Source: Corynebacterium minutissimum | GTDB taxonomy: Bacteria; Actinomycetota; Actinomycetes; Mycobacteriales; Mycobacteriaceae | Assembly: GCF_000988205.1 (NCBI RefSeq) | Contig: NZ_LAYQ01000013.1 | Span: 1-64,000 of the forward strand | Length of the DNA stretch: 64,000 nt | Direction of reading: 5' to 3' | Shown here: positions 1 to 10,480 of the stretch, in pieces | How the letters are laid out: every line of letters begins with the position of its first letter | How positions within the stretch are numbered: position 1 is the stretch's first letter | Notes under the pieces: model-generated | What the model saw: the letters and a program-made list of their open reading frames with translations, nothing else | What the model was told of the DNA's origin: nothing | The model's database searches: none | Translations under genes and position numbers: made by a program

Positions 1-1
1 A

Positions 2-133
2 TTCACCCCACTGGAGTGGTACAAGTCCATCCCCGATGCCGTGATCTCCGAGTCAATCCTCAACCGACTCGTCTCCGGCGCCGAGATCATCACACTCGAA
101 GGCCCAAACATGCGCCTCACCACCAACGCATAA
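2..133 (+). mobile_element. istB: C-terminal tail of IstB-like ATPase (IS21 family), partial
   Basis: The window opens inside a plus-strand reading frame that ends at TAA 131-133. The 43 residues visible include EWYKSIPDAVISESILNRLV and end in RLTTNA. This resembles the extreme C-terminus of IstB, the AAA+ helper ATPase of IS21-type transposition, which typically ends in a segment about a helix-forming 'RLV..AEII.L.G...RL'. The catalytic Walker motifs and the istA transposase lie outside the window. The identity rests on a short tail and on the repeat structure that follows, so it is inference from both together. Confidence 0.6.
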
Positions 134-143
134 CCACCAACAA

Positions 144-211
144 CGCCTGAGTGAGACACCGCTACCGGATACTCACTCAGGCGCTACCAGATACTCACCA
201 CACCGCTACCA
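144..211. repeat. IS21-type right end: three 22-bp-spaced repeats and a 12-bp inverted repeat
   Basis: The core GCTACC recurs at 161, 183 and 205, exactly 22 bp apart, with related flanks (GCTACCgGATACTCAC at 161 and GCTACCaGATACTCAC at 183). A perfect 12-bp inverted repeat, CGCCTGAGTGAG (144-155) and CTCACTCAGGCG (172-183), overlaps it and could stop istB transcription. IS21 elements carry several internal copies of the transposase-binding sequence at their ends, which fits. Read from the outside on the minus strand the end begins TGGTAGCGG at 211. The last codon and stop of the neighbouring DUF421 frame come from this sequence. Confidence 0.65.
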
Positions 212-586
212 TTTCAGTCTTCTGAACACCGGTTTTCGGTCAATGAACCTCGACCACCTCACCAGCTGTCTGAAGGTGCCGAAAGCGGCCTCCAACAACA
301 TGAGCGTAAACAGTCCGATGATGCCGGCGGCAAGCGTGGGCGGGTTGCCTACGATGACGCGTCCCGAAACCGCACCAAACATAATGATGATGACAGCATC
401 TGAGGCCGTGATAGACGTCAGCACCCGACTACCGAAAAGCTTGACCAAGAGCATGAAAGCCAAGTAGATGCCCAGCGTTGCGAACATCACCACCGGGATG
501 CGGTGAGGCTCGATGCCGAGCTGATACATTGCCTCGCGTCCAAATAGCCTCAGTGTATCCACAGCTTCCCACCATACCTTCCGCAT
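206..586 (-). pseudogene. DUF421 (YetF-like) membrane protein, 3' end removed by IS insertion
   Basis: The frame encodes about 126 residues with three hydrophobic segments, including a stretch around VVMFATLGIYLAFMLLVKLF and the family-like SxxDAVIIIMFGAVSGRVIVG. The protein stops at DRKPVFRRLKW, where DUF421 proteins normally enter a cytoplasmic C-terminal domain. The final Trp and the TAG stop (206-208) lie in the IS end, so the C-terminal domain has been lost or lies beyond the element. The start is uncertain: ATG at 586 is used here because GTG at 601 would begin inside the upstream terminator hairpin, and neither has a clear ribosome-binding site. Function of the family is not established. 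Confidence 0.65.
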
Positions 587-590
587 GCGA

Positions 591-616
591 AAAGCCCGCA
601 CCTCAGTGCGGGCTTT
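591..616 (-). terminator. Rho-independent terminator after the 5'-nucleotidase gene
   Basis: AAAGCCCGCA (591-600) pairs perfectly with TGCGGGCTTT (607-616) around a 6-nt loop. On the minus strand the stem ends in a run of T. It lies 15 bp after the stop of the gene at 631-2766 and overlaps the upstream edge of the DUF421 frame. Confidence 0.8.
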
Positions 617-630
617 AGGAACGAGACTGA

Positions 631-2766
631 CTAGATGTTGAACTGCTTGCGCAACTGCTCAATCATCTGCTGTACCGGAGCCGGTAGCGCGCCTGCCGGC
701 AGGTTAATAGCGCCAATCACAGCGGCAATGGCAGCGGCAATCGCTACGGTGATCCCCACGCCCAGGCCAACGGAGGACGCTACATCCTTGTTGGAGCCGT
801 TATCCTTCGGATCCTTCGGGTTCTCTGGGTCCTTCGGGTCCTCGTCGTTACCCGCGCCCTCAAGGGTGATAGGCAGGACAGCCTTAGTACCAGCATCCGT
901 GGTGATGGACAGCTTCTGCTCGCCCTCTAGGCCCTCCGGGATGGTGAGCTTGACGGTTGCGCGGCCACGCTCGCCAAACTGCTCATCACCCGGCTGTGCT
1001 GCGTTATCAATGCCTGCCTCAGCCTTAGCGTCACCCAGTGCAACGGTGACCTTCTTAGCCTGCGGCTCCTCAGCGTTGGAGTAGTTCAGGGAAGACAGGT
1101 CAATGGTAATCTCGCTGCCCGGCTTCAGGTCCCCCTCAATGTGAGCACCGATCTGACCCTGGCCGGTGCGGACCTTGGACTCTCCGGACGCAATGTAGTC
1201 AATCATCGCCTGGGTGTCCATGTAGCCAACGTCATTGCGGTTCTTGATGGAACCGGGCTCGAAGAAGCCATCGCCGCCGGCCTCCGTCTCGCTGGAGGCA
1301 AGGAAGGAGGACAGAGCAATGCTGTAGTTCTTCTCCGGGTCAATCGGTTCACCGTTAATGGTGACAGACTTAACGCGCTTGCCCTGCTCAGCCTTCTGGT
1401 CGTAGACAACGGTGACGTTGTTGGACAGGCCCAGAGCCAGGCGCGGGCGGGACTGGCCAGGCTTCCACTGGTTTTCCAGTGCGGTGATGAAGTCAGCTCC
1501 GCTGACCTCAGCGGTAATCACGGAGTTTCCGAAAGGCTGAACAGCAAAGATGTCCTGGTATGTAACGTCACCTTCCTTGAGGTCGGCGCGCACACCGCCC
1601 GCGTTCATGACGCCAATTTCGATGTCCTTGCCCGCCGGCTTGGCTAGAGCGTAGCGCTGACCTTCCGCAATGAAGTTGTTAAGGGTGGACTCCACACCGC
1701 GGTTGGAACCGGTGTCCTTGCCCTCATCGGAGCCGCGGTACATGGCCTTCTCGGTGGTACCAGCAGTCTTGGCACCCTCAATCTCCGCTACTTTCTTTGC
1801 TTCCTCGACGACCTTAGCTACCTCGGGGTCGTCTTCGAGGCCCTGCAGCTGGGCGAAGACCTCTGCGTCGGCCACGTCGTACTGCTTGAGATCAATCTTG
1901 GTGATCTTCTTCTCGGCCTTGTCGAAGGTGATGTCGGCGTCGTTAAGCACCTTGCCGTACTCGTAGCCCTGTGCCCAGTACAGCGGCAATGCGCCCTCAC
2001 GGGCAACCTCGCCCTGGGTCTTGACGTGAGTATCACCGCCAAAGAGGATGTCCACATCCTTGTTGAAGCCCTCAGCGAACTGCTGAGCATCCTCGTGCAT
2101 GAGCGCCACAACAACCTCGGCCTCGCCGGATTCCTTCAGTCGGCTGGCTTCCTTATTGGTGGCCTCGACCGGGTCGGAGAACTCGACGCCCGGGATGGAC
2201 GCAGCAGACACCTTGTACTTGGTGTTCTCAGTGACGGTACCAACGAAGCCCACCTTCACGCCGTCTACCTCCTTGACGAAGGAAGCATCGAGCAAGGGCT
2301 TGCCATCCTTGGTGACGTTGGCGCCCAGGATCGGGAAGTTGGACTGGTCCTTGATACGGCCCATAAGATCCTTATCGCCCTTGTCGAACTCGTGGTTGCC
2401 CACGGCCGTGACATCGAGATTCATAGCATTGAGGGCCTCGTTGGTGTACTTGTCCTCAGAAATCGCAGACACGAAAGCGGAACCGCCAACGTTATCACCG
2501 GAGGAGGTCAAGGCGTACTCCTGGTCCTTGTTGACGGCCTTGATGAGCGCAGCCATGCGAGCAGCACCCATCTCGGAGTAACCAACCAGTTCCTCGGTTT
2601 CCTTATCAAAGTTTTCGGCCAGCTCAAGGTGGCCGTGGAAGTCGGTGAAGTTGGTGACGGAGATGGTCACCTGGTCGGCCTCAGCGGCGAAGGCAGGTGC
2701 GCCGGAGACGGCAACGGCGGTAACGGTGGTGGCGGCCAACAGCTGGCCAAAGCGGCGGAAATTCAC
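631..2766 (-). CDS. ushA: Secreted bifunctional UDP-sugar hydrolase/5'-nucleotidase (UshA-like), cell-surface anchored
   Basis: 711 residues. Residues 1-27 form a Sec signal peptide ending PAFA. The metallophosphoesterase domain follows, with TDFHGHLE near residue 40, SGDNVGG, GNHEFDKGD and GGDTHVKTQG, which supply the dimetal ligands. The C-terminal nucleotide-binding domain contains GVMNAGGVRADL and GGDGF. A Pro/Asp/Lys-rich spacer and a single hydrophobic segment near residue 665 suggest retention in the membrane. By family it should hydrolyse extracellular 5'-nucleotides or UDP-sugars to feed nucleoside and phosphate uptake. GTG start at 2766 is preceded by AGGAGT at 6-7 bp. It is monocistronic between two terminators. 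Confidence 0.85.
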   Translation of the reverse strand: MNFRRFGQLLAATTVTAVAVSGAPAFAAEADQVTISVTNFTDFHGHLELAENFDKETEELVGYSEMGAARMAALIKAVNKDQEYALTSSGDNVGGSAFVSAISEDKYTNEALNAMNLDVTAVGNHEFDKGDKDLMGRIKDQSNFPILGANVTKDGKPLLDASFVKEVDGVKVGFVGTVTENTKYKVSAASIPGVEFSDPVEATNKEASRLKESGEAEVVVALMHEDAQQFAEGFNKDVDILFGGDTHVKTQGEVAREGALPLYWAQGYEYGKVLNDADITFDKAEKKITKIDLKQYDVADAEVFAQLQGLEDDPEVAKVVEEAKKVAEIEGAKTAGTTEKAMYRGSDEGKDTGSNRGVESTLNNFIAEGQRYALAKPAGKDIEIGVMNAGGVRADLKEGDVTYQDIFAVQPFGNSVITAEVSGADFITALENQWKPGQSRPRLALGLSNNVTVVYDQKAEQGKRVKSVTINGEPIDPEKNYSIALSSFLASSETEAGGDGFFEPGSIKNRNDVGYMDTQAMIDYIASGESKVRTGQGQIGAHIEGDLKPGSEITIDLSSLNYSNAEEPQAKKVTVALGDAKAEAGIDNAAQPGDEQFGERGRATVKLTIPEGLEGEQKLSITTDAGTKAVLPITLEGAGNDEDPKDPENPKDPKDNGSNKDVASSVGLGVGITVAIAAAIAAVIGAINLPAGALPAPVQQMIEQLRKQFNI

Positions 2767-2907
2767 GTGGTACTCCTGAAGATGAGAGGAATCTTGTCCA
2801 CGCGTTTATAACGCATCCATCACGGTTGCGCAGGGCTCGCTAACGCCTCCACCTGCACGTTTACTTAGCGTCTTCCCCGTTTTCATCCCAGCGCAACCCA
2901 GTGTTCA

Positions 2908-2939
2908 ACCACACACCCCCGGTTGAGGGGGCGGTGGTT
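2908..2939 (-). terminator. Terminator-like hairpin downstream of rel
   Basis: AACCAC (2908-2913) and GTGGTT (2934-2939) enclose CCCCC (2916-2920) pairing GGGGG (2927-2931) around GGTTGA. The hairpin lies 21 bp beyond the rel stop. The T-tract is poor, so the call rests on stem strength and position. Confidence 0.5.
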
Positions 2940-2960
2940 TAGCCGTGGGCTTCAGTTCGC

Positions 2961-5258
2961 CTAGGCGGTGACGCGGTAGACGTCGAAGACGCCCTCGGTG
3001 TTGCGCAGCGTCGTCATGAGCTGCCCCAGCTGCTTGGTATCGGACACCGAGAAGGTAAAGCGCACGGTCGCAATGTGGTCATCGCCGCGGTTGGACGTCA
3101 TCGACAAAACGTTGAGGCTCTGTTCACTGAAGATCCGGGTCAGCTCAAAGAGCAGGCCCTGGCGGTCGATGGCCTCAAGTTGCAGTGTCGCAGAGAAAGC
3201 GCCGGAAGACTTCGGCCCACCGGCCCACTCCACCTGCATCATGCGCTCCGGCTCGGACTTCAGCTTTTCAGCGTTGGTGCAGTCAGCACGGTGCACAGAC
3301 ACCCCACCGCCGCGGGTAACGAAGCCAAAGATGGCGTCTCCTGGCACTGGCTGGCAGCACTTCGCCAGCTTCGCCATGACGTCTGGGCTTCCCTCCACCA
3401 GAATGCCGGTGCCGGATGCGGAATCCTTCGTATGCTGCGCGCGGGAGTTCTCCAGCTCGCTCAGCGGGGTGCGCGAAGCCAAGGCATCGACTGCATCGTC
3501 TTGGTCCCCAAAGAGAGCCATGAGCTGATTAGCAACGTGCTGCGCCGATACGTGGCCCGCGCCGATAGCGGTGTACAACGCATCCACGTCGGGATAGTGC
3601 AGCTGCTCGGCCACCTGCTTCATCGAGCTGGCGGTGAACAAGCGGTGCATGGGCAAACCACCGCGCTGCACCTCAGCGGCCAGGGCATCGCGCCCGGCTT
3701 CGAGGTGTTCCTCGCGGCGCTCCTTGGCAAACCACTGCCGCACCTTCGTCTTCGCCCGGGGCGACACCAGGAACTCCTGCCAATCCCGCGACGGTCCTGC
3801 GTTCGGGTCCTTAGAGGTGAAAATTTCCACCTTGTCGCCGGACTTGAGTTCAGACTCCAAAGCAACGAGCTTGCCATTAACCTTTGCGCCGATACACCTG
3901 TGCCCCACCTCGGTGTGCACAGCGTAGGCAAAGTCAACGGGGGTGGAACCAGCAGGCAGGTTAACCACGTCGCCCTTCGGCGTAAACGCAAAGATCTGCT
4001 TGGCGGTCAGGTCATAGCGCAAGGAGTCGAGGAACTCGTTGGGATCTGCTGCTTCCTTTTGCCAATCCAGCAGCTGGCGCATCCACGCCATCTGGTCGAC
4101 TTCTTCCTGGTGGCCGGAATTCTTGCCCTTGGTTTCCTTGTAGCGCCAGTGCGCTGCCACGCCGAACTCCGCGTTGTAGTGCATCTCGTGCGTGCGCACC
4201 TGCACCTCAAGGGTGGATCCGCCCTCCGCAATTACGGTGGTATGCAGCGATTGGTACACGCCGAAGCGTGGTGAGGAGATGTAGTCCTTGAAGCGCCCCG
4301 GAAGAGCCTGGTACAGCGAGTGCACCACGCCGATCGCCGCGTAGCAAGAATTAATGTCATCGACAAGGATGCGAATACCGACGAGATCAAAAATCTCAGC
4401 GAAGTCACGTCCGCGCACAATCATCTTCTGGTAAATCGACCAGTAGTGCTTCGGGCGGCCCATCACCTCGGCCTCGATGCCGTTGGCCTTCAGCGCCTGG
4501 CTAACCTGAGCCTTGATTTCTTTGAGCGCTCGATCGCGCGAGGGTGCACGGTCGGCCACCATGCGTACGATTTCGTCGTACTTCTTCGGGTACAGGATGG
4601 CAAAGGCCAAATCCTCAAGTTCCCATTTGACGCTGGCCATTCCGAGGCGGTGAGCCAGCGGCGCGATGACGTCGAGAGTCTGGCGTGCCTTCTTAGCCTG
4701 CTTTTCCGGCGGGAGGAAGCGCATCGTGCGCATGTTGTGGAGGCGGTCGCACACCTTGATAACGAGCACGCGCGGATCAGTAGCCATTGCCACAATCATC
4801 TTGCGGATCGTTTCCGCTTCCGCAGCGGCGCCGAGTGCAACCTTGTCGAGCTTCGTAACACCATCGACGAGTCGGGCCACCTCAGGACCAAAATCACGAG
4901 TCAGATCCTCGAGCGAGTAGTCGGTATCCTCCACCGTGTCATGCAGCAACGCTGCTGCGACGGTCGTGGTGTCCATACCTATCTCCGCGGCGATGGTGGC
5001 TACCGCCAGCGGGTGCGTGATGTATGGCTCACCGGACTTGCGGAAAACGCCTTCGTGCAGACGCTGTGCCGTGGTGTAGGCGTTATTGAGTAGTTCCGCG
5101 TCGGCCTTCGGATGAAATTCCCGGTGAATGGACATCAGCGGGTCGAGCGCCGGATTGATCTTTACTCTGCCGCCCGTCAGCGAACGAGCCAGGCGGGCGG
5201 ACATGCCGCGGACGCCGCCTGGCCGCCATGCAGTCTTGTCCTGCTTTTCAGTCGTCAT
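2961..5258 (-). CDS. rel: Bifunctional (p)ppGpp synthetase/hydrolase Rel
   Basis: 765 residues from ATG 5258, chosen because GGAGG sits 6 bp upstream; a longer frame from 5324 would overlap apt. The HD hydrolase domain has HD at 106-107 (LLHDTVEDT). The synthetase domain follows (KLDKV, then the region around YWSIYQKM and FGVYQSLHT). A TGS domain ([24 protein letters not shown]) and a zinc-finger-like CCQPVPGD segment precede the C-terminal ACT domain. Both catalytic sites look intact, so it should make and degrade the stringent-response alarmone from the ribosome. It follows apt with 34 bp between the genes and probably shares its transcript. Confidence 0.95.
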   Translation of the reverse strand: MTTEKQDKTAWRPGGVRGMSARLARSLTGGRVKINPALDPLMSIHREFHPKADAELLNNAYTTAQRLHEGVFRKSGEPYITHPLAVATIAAEIGMDTTTVAAALLHDTVEDTDYSLEDLTRDFGPEVARLVDGVTKLDKVALGAAAEAETIRKMIVAMATDPRVLVIKVCDRLHNMRTMRFLPPEKQAKKARQTLDVIAPLAHRLGMASVKWELEDLAFAILYPKKYDEIVRMVADRAPSRDRALKEIKAQVSQALKANGIEAEVMGRPKHYWSIYQKMIVRGRDFAEIFDLVGIRILVDDINSCYAAIGVVHSLYQALPGRFKDYISSPRFGVYQSLHTTVIAEGGSTLEVQVRTHEMHYNAEFGVAAHWRYKETKGKNSGHQEEVDQMAWMRQLLDWQKEAADPNEFLDSLRYDLTAKQIFAFTPKGDVVNLPAGSTPVDFAYAVHTEVGHRCIGAKVNGKLVALESELKSGDKVEIFTSKDPNAGPSRDWQEFLVSPRAKTKVRQWFAKERREEHLEAGRDALAAEVQRGGLPMHRLFTASSMKQVAEQLHYPDVDALYTAIGAGHVSAQHVANQLMALFGDQDDAVDALASRTPLSELENSRAQHTKDSASGTGILVEGSPDVMAKLAKCCQPVPGDAIFGFVTRGGGVSVHRADCTNAEKLKSEPERMMQVEWAGGPKSSGAFSATLQLEAIDRQGLLFELTRIFSEQSLNVLSMTSNRGDDHIATVRFTFSVSDTKQLGQLMTTLRNTEGVFDVYRVTA

Positions 5259-5292
5259 GTCTGCCTCCGCGAAGTAGCTTAGGCATACAACC

Positions 5293-5847
5293 TTAGTCCT
5301 TTGTCCCCATCTGGTTGAGCACAATCAGCGGAGAACCTTCCAGGCGCTCGCGGCCCTCCAGTCCCTGAACCTCCAGAACCACGACATTGCCCACGACCTC
5401 TGCTCCTGCGGACTCCAGGAGCAAGGTGGCGCCGTGGAGAGTGCCGCCGGTGGCGAGGACGTCGTCGACAAGCACAATGCGCTTGCCCTTGATGTCGATG
5501 CCGCTGTTAGGGATTTCCAGCGCGGCGGTACCGTATTCCAGCTCGTACTCCTGGGTCAGCACCGGTGGCGGCAGCTTGCCTTTCTTGCGAATGGCCAAAA
5601 TACCTACCCCCAACTTGTACGCTACGGCTGAACCCAGCAGGAATCCGCGCGCATCGAGCCCGCCGATCATGTCAGCACCGAGCTCCTTGCACGCCTCAGC
5701 CAAGCCATCGACAACGGCGGCGAAGGATTCAGCATCGGCCAACACCGGAGTCAGGTCCTCGAAAAGGATTCCTTCCTCCGGGAAATCCGGGACAAGGCGC
5801 ACCTTGTCTTTCAGGGCTTGTGCTGCTGCGACGTAAATCTCGCTCAC
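5293..5847 (-). CDS. apt: Adenine phosphoribosyltransferase
   Basis: 184 residues, the usual size. It salvages adenine with PRPP to AMP in the cytoplasm. The PRPP-binding motif [13 protein letters not shown] is at 125-137, and the N-terminal [18 protein letters not shown] and [14 protein letters not shown] blocks are typical. Its ATG overlaps the stop of the upstream lipoprotein gene (ATGA at 5844-5847), so the two are translationally coupled. The apt-rel order is conserved in corynebacteria. Confidence 0.95.
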   Translation of the reverse strand: MSEIYVAAAQALKDKVRLVPDFPEEGILFEDLTPVLADAESFAAVVDGLAEACKELGADMIGGLDARGFLLGSAVAYKLGVGILAIRKKGKLPPPVLTQEYELEYGTAALEIPNSGIDIKGKRIVLVDDVLATGGTLHGATLLLESAGAEVVGNVVVLEVQGLEGRERLEGSPLIVLNQMGTKD

Positions 5848-7454
5848 GACTCTTCCTTTGTTTCGGTTGCTTCATTTCGGGTATAGCCCCAGCGGTCGAG
5901 ATTCCACCCGATACCCGCAGGGCCAGTGTAGGGCACCACGCCAGTCACAGCGCGATCAACGATGAAGGTTCGGGGCTGCGCGGCAATGGGAATAGACGGC
6001 AGCTCCTCCCAAAGCTCTTGTTCCAGTGTGCGTAAAGCCGCAGCGTTCTTCACACTGGCAGCGGGCGCGGAATACTCCCGCATCGGGTCGACGGCTCCAA
6101 GGTAGACGTCGATCTCCGGCAACCCCGTCGAGGGGTCGGCGTCCAGTTGGGCACGGGATACACGATCCCCCGAACGATCCTCCACCGTAATCCCGGCTGG
6201 TTCGCAGGCTGCGCGTAGCTCCTCCACCATCGCTTTATAGCGCGGGTTAGGTGCCAGGTATCCGACGCCGACCGTATAGCCAGCGAGGCCGGAAGCAGTG
6301 GCGGTGTCTACAGGGACTGTGGTGAGCGACGCCATTTGTGATGCCACCGAATCACTGGTGCTCACTGTCCGCACGGAGACGGCGGGTACCTCCACGCCGG
6401 ATTCCTTTGCGGAAACTTCTGCCATGCGTTGTGCATCGACGCAGGCAGCGAAAGCGGCGCGTGCCCACGGCTGCGCGAAGGTGCCGGCTTCGGAGAAAAC
6501 CAAAGTATCGGTCATGCCTCCCGCAACGGAGTTAACGTCGACCGGTTTTCCTTCTGCGTCCCGATTCAGCCACGACGGTGCCGCGGTAGGTGACTCGGCC
6601 ACGCGCAACTCGTCCGAGGCCACAAATGCAGCCGCATCCGCCGTGTTCGGCAGCATGACGATCTCCTTCAGCGACGGCTTGTCGCCGTAGTAGTTGTCGT
6701 TGGCGGTGAGTACGATGGCGCCGTCGTCCTCGACGCGATCAATGCTGTAAGGACCAAAGGAAATCTGTAGCTCGGGATCGAAACGGCCTGGTTCGGTAGA
6801 AAACCCCTCGCGCCACGCCTCCGCCACAGGCTGCAAGGTCGTCACGTCGTAGGCGTGAAGCGCCGCGTTGAGCTCCTCCATGCTGAGCTCTGCTCGCTTA
6901 GCTAACGCGTGGGCGGGCACCACCGTGCCCGGCCCAAACAGGTAGCGCCAGCGCGAACCAGCATCTGGGTTAAACCAGACGGTGAACTTCTTACTATGCG
7001 GTGCACACTCCATCTCGGCTATGTCTTCCGCCAACGGGAGGTGGGAGCCAAAGGTCTCGCTCAACTGCCCGGCGATATACGCCAAAAGGTAGTCATCACA
7101 TGTGACAGGTTCTCCGTCGGCAAAGCGTGCCTGCTCCGTGAGCGTGAAGTCCACACGAGCGCCGACGCCCTCGCTCTCGGCCGGAACGTACTCAGCATCT
7201 GCCAGATCCGAGTTCGGAACCATCTGCCCAGCCGGGCCTGGCACGTACAACGCAGGGAACACGCGGCTGGCAAGCTGCGCGGCGCCCGCAGCTTCGCCCC
7301 AGTCAGAAGCCGCATTGCTGGTGGCGATGCGGGCGTCGCTCAGTACTGCGAAGCGCGGCGGCGGGACATCCTTGCCTGCCCTGTCCTCCTTCGCTCCACA
7401 CGCAGAAACGGTAAGAGCAACAGCGAGCAGTGCCGCAACTGATGAGGCGCGCAC
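5844..7454 (-). CDS. Family 5 extracellular solute-binding lipoprotein (DciAE-like)
   Basis: 536 residues from GTG 7454. Residues 1-19 form a lipoprotein signal with lipobox VSAC. The remainder fits family 5 substrate-binding proteins: [18 protein letters not shown], a central [24 protein letters not shown] block, and a C-terminal [18 protein letters not shown]. Such proteins usually deliver peptides to an ABC importer, but no permease or ATPase gene is adjacent. It is embedded between secF and apt, the position held by the gene called dciAE in corynebacteria. Ligand unknown. Confidence 0.8.
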   Translation of the reverse strand: MRASSVAALLAVALTVSACGAKEDRAGKDVPPPRFAVLSDARIATSNAASDWGEAAGAAQLASRVFPALYVPGPAGQMVPNSDLADAEYVPAESEGVGARVDFTLTEQARFADGEPVTCDDYLLAYIAGQLSETFGSHLPLAEDIAEMECAPHSKKFTVWFNPDAGSRWRYLFGPGTVVPAHALAKRAELSMEELNAALHAYDVTTLQPVAEAWREGFSTEPGRFDPELQISFGPYSIDRVEDDGAIVLTANDNYYGDKPSLKEIVMLPNTADAAAFVASDELRVAESPTAAPSWLNRDAEGKPVDVNSVAGGMTDTLVFSEAGTFAQPWARAAFAACVDAQRMAEVSAKESGVEVPAVSVRTVSTSDSVASQMASLTTVPVDTATASGLAGYTVGVGYLAPNPRYKAMVEELRAACEPAGITVEDRSGDRVSRAQLDADPSTGLPEIDVYLGAVDPMREYSAPAASVKNAAALRTLEQELWEELPSIPIAAQPRTFIVDRAVTGVVPYTGPAGIGWNLDRWGYTRNEATETKEES

Positions 7455-7457
7455 GAT

Positions 7458-8621
7458 TTAGCGCCCAGGACGCCAGGACGCGCCACCGGACTCCTCGCCG
7501 CGCGGCTTCGTTGCGGGCTCGGAGGCCGTGGATGGGGAAACTGCTGCCGGGGATACCACAGTGCGCGCAGGCTTCGGTGAATCATCGTCGGCGTCGTCTG
7601 CGTCCCCGCCTTCCGCCCGATAAGCGGCGACCTCAGCGTTATGCTTCTTGACGCTCTTGCGCTGGTTCGACAATGTCACCAGCAGCGTCGTTGCGAGGAA
7701 GATGGAAGAAAAGACGCCTTCGATAACGCCGATGAACTGGACCAGAGCCAGATCGCGCAGGGTACCGATACCCATCAACCACACAGCGACGACGAACAAG
7801 GCGATAATCGGCAGCGCGGAAATGACCGAGGTAGAGATAGAACGCATCACGGTCTGGTTGATGGCCAGGTTGGTGAGATCGGCATAGGTCTTCTTACGCT
7901 GGCCCTCCAGCCCACTCGTATTTTCATCTACCTTGTCAAAGACAATGACGGAGTCGTAGAGGGAGAAAGTAAGCACAGTCAGCAGGCCGATAATGACCGC
8001 CGGTGAAACCTCAATTCCAAAGAGGGCGTAGATACCAGAGATGAAAACACCGTCAAAGATAAGGGCGAGGATAGCGGCAAAGGCCATATCACGCTGCAGG
8101 CGAACCGCCACGTAGATAGTGGCGAGCACCAGGAAGACCGCCATGGCGATGACCATTCGCTTGGTAATCGAGGCACCCCACGATTCCGATACCGTCGAGG
8201 AACCGATCGCGTCCGGGCTGGGCTTGCCGTTTTCATCCTTGACGTGGAACTCTTCGAAGATGGCCTGGCGTGCCCGATTCACCTGATCCTGGGACAGGCG
8301 CTCGGAGGTGATTTCCAATGTCTCCGAGGAACCGGCGCCCACAATCTGCACCAGCTCCGGTGTGACACCGGTGGCATCCTTGAAGGTTTCCTCTACCTGC
8401 TCGGTGCTGAGGTCTCCCGCCGGCATGTTGAGCTTCGTACCGCCTTCAAAGTCAAGGGACAAGTTAAAGCCGCGGAGCGCAATGGCCAAAATGGACGCGA
8501 TGAGCAGCACGCCGGCGATGGTGTACCAGGTTTTGGCCCGGCCCACGAAGTCGAATCCGCTGCCGTCCACGTAGAGACGGTCAAAGCGGGAAATCTTGCG
8601 GTTAGTGGTTTCGACAGCCAT
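7458..8621 (-). CDS. secF: Protein translocase subunit SecF
   Basis: 387 residues. It partners SecD in the membrane to drive late protein export with the proton gradient. The first transmembrane helix is followed by LSLDFEGGTKLNM, the family D-F/EGG motif. The export domain ends near residue 165 and five further helices follow, including FDGVFISGIYALFG and YDSVIVFDKVDEN. The C-terminal 60 residues are Ala/Asp/Pro-rich and probably cytoplasmic. The start is preceded by GGAGA and lies 2 bp after the secD stop. Confidence 0.95.
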   Translation of the reverse strand: MAVETTNRKISRFDRLYVDGSGFDFVGRAKTWYTIAGVLLIASILAIALRGFNLSLDFEGGTKLNMPAGDLSTEQVEETFKDATGVTPELVQIVGAGSSETLEITSERLSQDQVNRARQAIFEEFHVKDENGKPSPDAIGSSTVSESWGASITKRMVIAMAVFLVLATIYVAVRLQRDMAFAAILALIFDGVFISGIYALFGIEVSPAVIIGLLTVLTFSLYDSVIVFDKVDENTSGLEGQRKKTYADLTNLAINQTVMRSISTSVISALPIIALFVVAVWLMGIGTLRDLALVQFIGVIEGVFSSIFLATTLLVTLSNQRKSVKKHNAEVAAYRAEGGDADDADDDSPKPARTVVSPAAVSPSTASEPATKPRGEESGGASWRPGR

Positions 8622-8623
8622 GT

Positions 8624-10480
8624 TTACTTCTCCTCATCCGCAGCGGTAGCAACGGGGTTCTTGGCCGGTTTGGCATAAAAGCCGCGTTCACGGCGCTCCT
8701 CCACAAGGTTGTAGATGCCACCAAGGCCATTCATGGATGGTTTAGCGAAGGCCGGGCGGCTGCCGAGGAGCTGCATGAGCGGTGCCATGATCAGGAAGGA
8801 TACGACGAGGTCGAAGATCGTGGTCAGCCCCATGGTGAAGGCAAATCCCTTGACCGCACCGATGGACAGGAAGTAGACCACGACGGAACCGATCAGGGTA
8901 ACTGCCTTACCCGTGACGATCGTTGCACGGGAGCGTTCCCAACCCGTGCGGGTAGCGGAGCGGAATGTGCGGCCGCCCAAGAGCTCATCCTTCATGCGCT
9001 CGTAGTAGACCACGAATGAGTCAGCCGTGGCGCCGATACCGATGACCAAGCCCGCCATGCCAGACAGGTCCAGCGAGTAGCCAATCCACCGGCCCAACAG
9101 AACCAGAGCGCCATAGAGCAGGACACAGGTGGCGATGAGCACCAGCAAGGCCACGGCGGACAGTGCGCGGAAGTAGTAGATGGAATACAGGGAGACCAAA
9201 ATCAGGCCGACAATACCCGCAATAAGCGCTGCCTCAAGAGCTGCCTTACCCAGTGACGGAGGCACGGTTTCCACCGTTCCGCCCGGCTCGCCGTTAGCGC
9301 CCGTAAAGGACAACGGGAGCGCACCGTAGCGGAGGTTGTTGGCCAAGTTCTGGGCTTCTTCCTGCGTGAAATCACCCGTGATGGACGTGGCAGAACCCAC
9401 CGGAGTCGCACCCTGGATAACCGGTGCGGAAATAACGGCGGAGTCAAGAGTGATGGCCACCTGCTTCTGCAGGTACTCCTGCGTCAGGGTGGACCACGTC
9501 TGAGAGCCGTTGGGGCCGTCGCCAGTCTTGAATGCGAAGCTGATCTCCATCTGGCCGGTTTGGCCGTTGAGACCGCCCTGAATTGGGGATTGGGTATCGA
9601 TTTCGTTACCGGTCAGGCGGGTACCGTGTGGATCCTCAATGCCATCCAGCAGCGGAGCCGGCATCAGGATATAGGGCTGCTGGTTCGAGTAGTCACACGC
9701 CACGAGCGGCTTTGCCGGATCGTCCGTGCCGGCCAGCGGATCGGAATCGGCATCGCACCGCATCAGGCCCAGGGCCGCGGTTTGAACGGTGGGATCCTCG
9801 GACTGACGGTCCTTGAGAAGAACCTCGTTAACCTGGTCGCGACGTTCGGTTTCTTCCAGAGAGTTTGCTGGGTCCGGAAGCGGCTTTTCGCTCACGGTCG
9901 GGGCCGGAGACTTCTTCGCGTCCTTGTTTTCTTCCTTCTTATCCTCACCCTGGGCAGCATCGGCGCTCTGGTTAAGCGCGTCGTGGATAGAGGCCAGTGC
10001 GTCATTCGCCTGCTCCGGTGCCACGACGCCGAACTTGACCCAGCGGTTCGCCATATCCGTCATGGTCTTTTCAAGCTTGTCCAAGTCCGGCATCGGCTGT
10101 TCACCCACTGGGCGGAACAGCAGCTGCGAGGTTTGGCCTACAGCCTGCGCCTGGGAAGCGTCTTCGCCCGGCACCGTAATGACCAGGCTAGAGCCGCTGA
10201 TAACGACCTCAGAGCCGGAGACGCCCATACCGTTGACACGCTGCTCCAGGATGTTGCGTGCCTGCTGCAGCTGATCCTGGGTGGGGTCTTCGCCCTGCGG
10301 AACGAGGGTTACTCGCGTACCGCCCTGCAAATCAATGCCGAGCTTGGGAGTCGGCGATTTATCGCCGGTTAGGAAGATAAGGGCGTAAACCACAATGACG
10401 ATGAGCACAAAGAGCGCCATTGCTCGTCTGGGCCATTGCCGTTGACGGCTGCTAACGCCACCACGTTTCGAAGCGGACAC
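8624..10480 (-). CDS. secD: Protein translocase subunit SecD
   Basis: 618 residues from GTG 10480 with AGGAG upstream. The N-terminal helix is followed by LGIDLQGGTRVTL, the SecD signature. The periplasmic-side P1 domain carries a charged insertion (KKEENKDAKK, roughly residues 150-180), as is common in actinobacteria. The export motif FTQEEAQNLANNLRYGALP and six helices (GLVIGIGATADSFVVYYER) complete the protein. It works with SecF and YajC around SecYEG. Confidence 0.95.
   Translation of the reverse strand: MSASKRGGVSSRQRQWPRRAMALFVLIVIVVYALIFLTGDKSPTPKLGIDLQGGTRVTLVPQGEDPTQDQLQQARNILEQRVNGMGVSGSEVVISGSSLVITVPGEDASQAQAVGQTSQLLFRPVGEQPMPDLDKLEKTMTDMANRWVKFGVVAPEQANDALASIHDALNQSADAAQGEDKKEENKDAKKSPAPTVSEKPLPDPANSLEETERRDQVNEVLLKDRQSEDPTVQTAALGLMRCDADSDPLAGTDDPAKPLVACDYSNQQPYILMPAPLLDGIEDPHGTRLTGNEIDTQSPIQGGLNGQTGQMEISFAFKTGDGPNGSQTWSTLTQEYLQKQVAITLDSAVISAPVIQGATPVGSATSITGDFTQEEAQNLANNLRYGALPLSFTGANGEPGGTVETVPPSLGKAALEAALIAGIVGLILVSLYSIYYFRALSAVALLVLIATCVLLYGALVLLGRWIGYSLDLSGMAGLVIGIGATADSFVVYYERMKDELLGGRTFRSATRTGWERSRATIVTGKAVTLIGSVVVYFLSIGAVKGFAFTMGLTTIFDLVVSFLIMAPLMQLLGSRPAFAKPSMNGLGGIYNLVEERRERGFYAKPAKNPVATAADEEK

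Noticed and set aside
4320-5093. Long plus-strand frame opposite rel
   Set aside because: Its sequence is a shadow of the rel codons and has no family features or ribosome-binding site.
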